Below are positions 59,191 through 64,000 of a stretch of 64,000 nucleotides of DNA, piece after piece. Within the stretch, counting starts at the first letter, position 1, and every line of letters begins with the position of its first letter. The DNA comes from an uncultured Chloroflexus sp. (GTDB taxonomy: Bacteria; Chloroflexota; Chloroflexia; Chloroflexales; Chloroflexaceae), in the NCBI RefSeq assembly GCF_937951745.1, contig NZ_CALFBQ010000003.1, positions 1 through 64,000 on the forward strand. The letters run 5' to 3'. A model generated the notes under the pieces. That model did no database searches. It was not told where the DNA came from and saw only the letters and a program-made list of their open reading frames with translations. Both the position numbers and the translations under genes were made by a program.

Positions 59191-60138
59191 ATGGCACCGC
59201 AACATTTTCTCTCCCAATTTTCAGACAAGCCGCGATACAACACCAAGGCTGTCGCACAGGAGACAGGCGTGCCGGCCGACACCTTCCGCGCATGGGAACG
59301 CCGCTATGGCGTGCCGCGTCCACAGCGCACCGAAGGCGGCCACCGCCTCTACTCTGAGCGTGATATTGCCACGATTCGTTGGCTTCGTGATCGCACAGCG
59401 GAAGGATTGACCATCAGCCAAGCGATTGCGCTGATGATTGACGGGAGCGAGACGAGTCTCTCGTGGTTGAATACCGCTGTCGATACGGAACCGCACACGT
59501 GGGATCGGATGCAGGCGCGGATGATCAACGCGCTGACCGATTTTGACGCCACACGCGCTGAACAGATTCTGGGTGAGGCATTCGCGCTTTACCCGCTCGA
59601 AGATGTCTTCCTGAAGCTGATCCAGCCGGCCATGATCGAGATTGGCGAGCAGTGGCATGCTGGGCGTATTTCGGTGACCGCTGAACATTTTGCTACTCAG
59701 TTTATCCGGCGCAAGTTGTCGAGCCTGTTTAATACCTACAATGTGACTGAGGGCCGCGGGTTAGTAGTGGTAGGCTGCGCTCCGAGCGAACAGCATGATC
59801 TCGGCGCACTGATGCTAGCCGTCTTCCTTGTGCGGCACGGTTGGCAAGTCGTCTATCTTGGCCCGGAAGTGCCCGTGAAAGACCTGCTTGATGCTGTGCG
59901 CCACATTCAGCCTGATTTGGTCTGTTTGTCAGCTTCGACAACCGAAACCGCCACTCAACTGCTCGAAATTGGCCGCGCATTGCAACAACTGCCACCGCCA
60001 ACACCGCTCTTTGGCTATGGCGGTCGCGCGTTCAACCTCAACCCGATCTTGACACATAAGATGCCGGGCACATTCTTGGGGCGCGATGCACAGGAAGCGG
60101 TGGAAAACGTCGCGGCACTCCTGAGTCGCAGTCGCTAA
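59191..60138 (+). CDS. MerR-family regulator with B12-binding domain, CarH-like
   Basis: MerR HTH YNTKAVAQETGVPADTFRAWERRYGVPRPQRTEGGHRLY; W-x9-EH (WHAGRISVTAEH); B12 motif EQHDLG. Confidence 0.93.
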   Translation: MAPQHFLSQFSDKPRYNTKAVAQETGVPADTFRAWERRYGVPRPQRTEGGHRLYSERDIATIRWLRDRTAEGLTISQAIALMIDGSETSLSWLNTAVDTEPHTWDRMQARMINALTDFDATRAEQILGEAFALYPLEDVFLKLIQPAMIEIGEQWHAGRISVTAEHFATQFIRRKLSSLFNTYNVTEGRGLVVVGCAPSEQHDLGALMLAVFLVRHGWQVVYLGPEVPVKDLLDAVRHIQPDLVCLSASTTETATQLLEIGRALQQLPPPTPLFGYGGRAFNLNPILTHKMPGTFLGRDAQEAVENVAALLSRSR

Positions 60139-60155
60139 TGGTTTGCGAGGAGGGT

Positions 60156-60188
60156 AAGCGTGATTGGCGACCCAAACCAATCACGCTT
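60156..60188. terminator. 12-bp perfect inverted repeat AAGCGTGATTGG / CCAATCACGCTT after the carH-like gene
   Basis: Arms 60156-60167 and 60177-60188, 9-nt loop; no clear T-tract. Confidence 0.5.
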
Positions 60189-60197
60189 GATTCAGGC

Positions 60198-60226
60198 TTG
60201 CCTATACGCGCAAGATTGCGTATAGT
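60198..60226 (+). promoter_or_regulatory. candidate crtB promoter TTGCCT-N17-TATAGT with spacer-spanning palindrome CTATACGC-N8-GCGTATAG
   Basis: -35 60198-60203, -10 60221-60226; palindrome 60202-60209/60218-60225. Confidence 0.6.
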
Positions 60227-60263
60227 ACAAATAAGCGTGAATATGTGACAAAAGGAGTGCGGT

Positions 60264-61268
60264 GTGTCGCTGAATTCGATCTCGATTATCACGCGCGGGA
60301 ACGGATTGCCGGTCAGCCAAGCTTTGCCGGCTGATGAGCAGCTTGCCCAGCTCTTCCATCTCAGCGATCTGCCTGCCTCGTCGAACACTGATGAACTCCC
60401 GCCGCCACCGGTTCGTTCGCTGGCTGAGGCCTACGCAATCTGCGATCAGATTATCCGACGCCATTCCAAGAGTTTTTTCTTCAGCACGCAGTTTTTGCCG
60501 CCGCCGCAGCGCCGGGCAGTACGGGCATTGTACGCCTTTTGCCGCACGACCGATGATACGGTGGATATGGCAACCTCCGATCCAGCTCGTGCCCTCGCCG
60601 AATGGGTGCGAGTTGCGCGCCGTCCGTGCCTTGACACTTCGCATCCGGTGCTCTTGGCTTGGGCCGATACTTGCCAACGCTACAATCTCGCCCCTCATCT
60701 AATCGATGAGTTGTTGGCCGGTGTCGCGATGGATCTGACGATATCGCGCTATGCGACCTTTGCTGATCTCTGGCTCTATTGCTACCGGGTCGCTTCGGTC
60801 GTCGGGTTGTTGGTGATCGGGATTACTGGCGCTGCTCCCGACGCGACGCCATACGCGATTAAGTTGGGAGTGGCGTTGCAGTTGACAAATATTTTGCGCG
60901 ATATTGGTGAAGATGCCGCCCGCCAGCGGGTGTATCTGCCCGAAGATGAGTTGGCTCGCTTTGACCTGACCGCTGATGATATTTTGGCCCGTGTCTATGA
61001 TGAACGGTTTATCGCGTTAATGAAGTTTCAAATCGAACGCGCTCAGCGCTTGTACGACGAGAGTTGGCCCGGTATTGCGCTCTTGCCGGTTGAGGTGCGC
61101 TTTGCAGTTGCCGCTGCGGCGTGCGTGTACCGGGGTATCCTTGATAAAATCGTCGCCAACGGGTATGATTCGTATAGTCGCCGCGCTTATGTACCTTTTC
61201 GCGAAAAGGTGGCATGCTTGCCGCGCATTTGGTGGGATGTGCGGCGATTGGAGAAGCAGGCGCGTTGA
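60264..61268 (+). CDS. crtB: phytoene/squalene synthase family protein (phytoene synthase)
   Basis: HSKSFFFSTQFLPPPQRRAVRALYAFCRTTDDTVD; LTNILRDIGEDA; GTG start after AAAGGAG. Confidence 0.92.
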   Translation: MSLNSISIITRGNGLPVSQALPADEQLAQLFHLSDLPASSNTDELPPPPVRSLAEAYAICDQIIRRHSKSFFFSTQFLPPPQRRAVRALYAFCRTTDDTVDMATSDPARALAEWVRVARRPCLDTSHPVLLAWADTCQRYNLAPHLIDELLAGVAMDLTISRYATFADLWLYCYRVASVVGLLVIGITGAAPDATPYAIKLGVALQLTNILRDIGEDAARQRVYLPEDELARFDLTADDILARVYDERFIALMKFQIERAQRLYDESWPGIALLPVEVRFAVAAAACVYRGILDKIVANGYDSYSRRAYVPFREKVACLPRIWWDVRRLEKQAR

Positions 61269-61386
61269 GGGAGCGGTCTAGTTTGTACTGACTAGATGCA
61301 AGAGCTAGCTCTATGCTTGCGCATCTGTCCATTGGTAATGTCCGCACTAATATGGATGCAATGCCGTTCAAGCCTAGAATGGTTCT

Positions 61387-61908
61387 ATGACTGCACACGC
61401 TTTGGCAACGCCGCAGACGATCCGCCCGTGGCCGCGCTGGATGTTCGATCTCTTGCTATGGATTCTCTTTCTCGGCCCGATTGCATCGCCGCTCTTCCGC
61501 GCGACTGGGTTGCCGCTGGTGAGCGATGCCGGTGTTCTCGCCCGTGATCTGTTGGCAACCTATATTTGCCCAACGCCAGAGCGCTCGTTTTGGTTGTTGG
61601 GCTGGCCGATGGCGGTGTGCGCCCGGTGTTGGGGGGCGACGATTGGTCTCTGGCTAGCGCGCCTAAGCATCGGTGAGCGCGCGCCGGCTGTGTTGCGCTT
61701 CTATCGCTCGCTGGCATGGCCGCTGCGATTCGTCATCGCAGCCATTCCCTTCTTGCTCTGGCCGCTTGAGATTGTTGGTCACTACGGTGGCTGGTGGTTT
61801 GCCCCCCTCTGGTTATTGCTGCTCAACGGTGTGCAAGCCGGTTTTGCTGCAGGCCTCTTCTTTGCCTCGGTTTGGCCCGGTTTGTGGCCGGTGCGCGGCA
61901 GACCATGA
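61387..61908 (+). CDS. DUF2085-like membrane protein
   Basis: ICPTPERSFWLLGWPMAVCARCWGATIGLW pattern. Confidence 0.7.
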   Translation: MTAHALATPQTIRPWPRWMFDLLLWILFLGPIASPLFRATGLPLVSDAGVLARDLLATYICPTPERSFWLLGWPMAVCARCWGATIGLWLARLSIGERAPAVLRFYRSLAWPLRFVIAAIPFLLWPLEIVGHYGGWWFAPLWLLLLNGVQAGFAAGLFFASVWPGLWPVRGRP

Positions 61909-62129
61909 ACGAGCGTTCACGATAGAGACATTACGGTGTAGAGGTTGACACGACCGGCGAGAGTGGCAGGCGAAATGACCTCTCGCCGGTTTTGTTGTCT
62001 CCGGCAATTGACTGCAACGATTGAGCATGAACGAAGGAGGCAACAAGCAATAGCTTGGGCAGGGGGGAGCATTCGTGATAGAATAGGATAACTAATTAGT
62101 CTCATTCAAGTCTTGGAGATTGGTGTACT

Positions 62130-62743
62130 ATGCTGCATGCGCTTTCTTCGATTTCAGCTAGCGATCAGTATACACATTTAAACGAAATCATCTGCCTTGA
62201 TGAACAATTGTTGCAACGATTTACCGGCAAATGTGTTATTCAACCGGCGCTTTCGCACCTTCTTGTCAGTTTACAAGCGAATAAAACAAGGCCATTGTAC
62301 TGCTGGTACAACGATAAAAAAGTATTTTCAGCTTCGCTGATTGAGTATTTGCGTAGACATACATACAGGGAAAATATTGAACCCTTTCGCCGGTAGTGGA
62401 ACAGTATTGTCTGCTGCAAGTGAGATGGGAATAGATGCTGATGGGAGCGAGCTATTACCTATTGGTTGTGAAATTATCGAGACGAAACAGATTCTTGATA
62501 CTGCGTTTACTCCTGAAGACTTTGAACGATACAGCGGTATCCATTGCTGATCAACAAAGATTTTTGCAAGCTATTTTGAGCTATTTAGAGCATCAAAAAG
62601 CGCAAGGAATGTTAAATAATAACGGTATTCCAAGCATGGTGAGAGGGTGTTTTTATGAGATGGCCTGTGTCATTGCCGAGTGTGCGCGTGTTCTACAACC
62701 AAATGCACCGCATGACTGGCTAAGCAGCCACAGGACCTGTTAG
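62130..62743 (+). pseudogene. degraded DNA methyltransferase (frameshifted)
   Basis: Three overlapping frames: [25 protein letters not shown]..., then [44 protein letters not shown], then ...SYLEHQKAQGMLNNNGIPSMVRGCFYEMACVIAECARVLQPNAP. Confidence 0.8.
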
Positions 62744-63148
62744 GTATTACAGCAATAGAAGCAGCTCTCCTTGCAGCAGTAACTATTAGGTAAGGCCCTT
62801 AGTCATTTGCAGCCCAAAGATAAACGAGGTGCCATTAATGATGTGATCAAGAACTTCCGCGAGCCGGCAGGGCAGGTATTTGTCGAAGAACTGGTGTTCA
62901 GATTTCTCTTAACACGGGGTAGCCCTAGATCGGATTCGAGACGCATTTGTCAATTCGGGAAAGCGCCCTAAACTTTTCTTCGTAGGCGCGACAAACTCGT
63001 GAGTCATTTGTATCCACAATGACGCTAACAAAGCGATAAAAGTGATACTACTGTCTCTTTTTTGTTGTTTTAGCTCGGTCAAGGTACACTGAATATCACA
63101 TTTTTCGTAATTACTCTTCACTTACGTACATTCCTAGGAGACTGCACT

Positions 63149-64000
63149 ATGCGTCAGTGGCTTATCATATGCTTCATCGTCCTGCTCACCGCCTGTTCTC
63201 GTGCAGACTTACCCATCGCACCGGTAAACATTGCCCCCACACCGACGGCGCCTCCGGTGCGGCCCACCGATGCGCCGGTGCCACCAATCGCTTCGGTAGC
63301 AGTAAGTACGATGAATGAAGCGGAGTTTACCGAGTACGAGCAATTGCTCATTTCGTTGTACCAGCGCGCCAGCCAAGCGGTTGTCAGCCTTGACGTGGTA
63401 GTTGATCAAAGTGCCAATCTGCCGCCGGGCCATCCACCAATCACACCTGATGGACCAACTGGGCAAGGGTCTGGGTTTTTGTTTGATGATCAGGGCCATA
63501 TAATCACCAACCATCACGTGGTGGACAGTGCGACGCAGATACAGGTACGCTTTGCCAACGGGGCAACAGTGATTGCCGATCTGATTGGCAGCGATCCCGA
63601 TAGCGATTTAGCCGTGATTAAAGTGACGAGCTTGCCGGAGGGTATGACACCGTTACCGTTGGGTGATAGCCGGACGGTGCAGGTGGGGCAGATCGCAGTC
63701 GCGATTGGCAGCCCGTTTGGCGAGCAGAATACGCTCACAGTGGGGGTGATTAGCGGGTTGGGTCGCACCTTGCGCGGGCCAACCCGCAGCTTCGGCAGTT
63801 TCAGTATCCCTAACGTCATCCAGACCGATGCCGCGATCAATCCCGGCAATTCGGGCGGCCCCTTGCTCAATTTGCGCGGCGAAGTGATTGGGATCAATAC
63901 AGCGATAGCGGTCAGTCTCGGCGGGCGCGATTTCGAGGGGGTTGGTTATGCGGTGCCGGCGCAGACAATTGCGCGGGTTGTGCCGGTATTGATTGGCAAG
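63149..64000 (+). CDS. HtrA/DegP-like trypsin-type serine protease, lipoprotein (truncated by window end)
   Basis: Lipobox-like VLLTAC; catalytic NHHVV, DSDLAVIK, AINPGNSGGPLLN; ORF open to the window end. Confidence 0.92.
   Translation, partial: MRQWLIICFIVLLTACSRADLPIAPVNIAPTPTAPPVRPTDAPVPPIASVAVSTMNEAEFTEYEQLLISLYQRASQAVVSLDVVVDQSANLPPGHPPITPDGPTGQGSGFLFDDQGHIITNHHVVDSATQIQVRFANGATVIADLIGSDPDSDLAVIKVTSLPEGMTPLPLGDSRTVQVGQIAVAIGSPFGEQNTLTVGVISGLGRTLRGPTRSFGSFSIPNVIQTDAAINPGNSGGPLLNLRGEVIGINTAIAVSLGGRDFEGVGYAVPAQTIARVVPVLIGK

Noticed and set aside
1-64000. CRISPR array, prophage, rRNA operon, complete IS element
   Set aside because: No regularly spaced identical repeats, phage structural genes, rRNA sequence or intact transposase seen

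Overview
The window reads as an ordinary bacterial chromosome segment with high GC and dense coding. Gene content (a PuhE-like protein, crtB beside a CarH-type B12 photoreceptor regulator, an ADP-forming acyl-CoA synthetase) suggests a Chloroflexus-like filamentous anoxygenic phototroph; this is inference, not tested. I support about 45 protein-coding genes, two tRNAs (Arg-TCG, Thr-CGT), a probable oriC between scpB and dnaA, and several dispersed palindromic repeats. I see no rRNA, CRISPR array, complete transposon or prophage. Main items for follow-up: (1) a CarH-like MerR/B12 regulator next to crtB, with a palindrome spanning the -35/-10 spacer of the predicted crtB promoter and ATTGTGCA-type repeats over its own predicted promoter; (2) a four-gene signalling cassette with a ~2784-aa hybrid sensor kinase carrying about 13 GAF-like repeats, a receiver protein with a degenerate GGDEF domain, a left-handed beta-helix protein and an alpha/beta hydrolase; (3) a P1B-type ATPase with a CSC motif and an ArsR regulator whose start region holds a perfect 10-bp palindrome; (4) a decayed DNA methyltransferase; (5) small palindromic repeat families. 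All family calls come from reading the translated ORFs; no searches were run.
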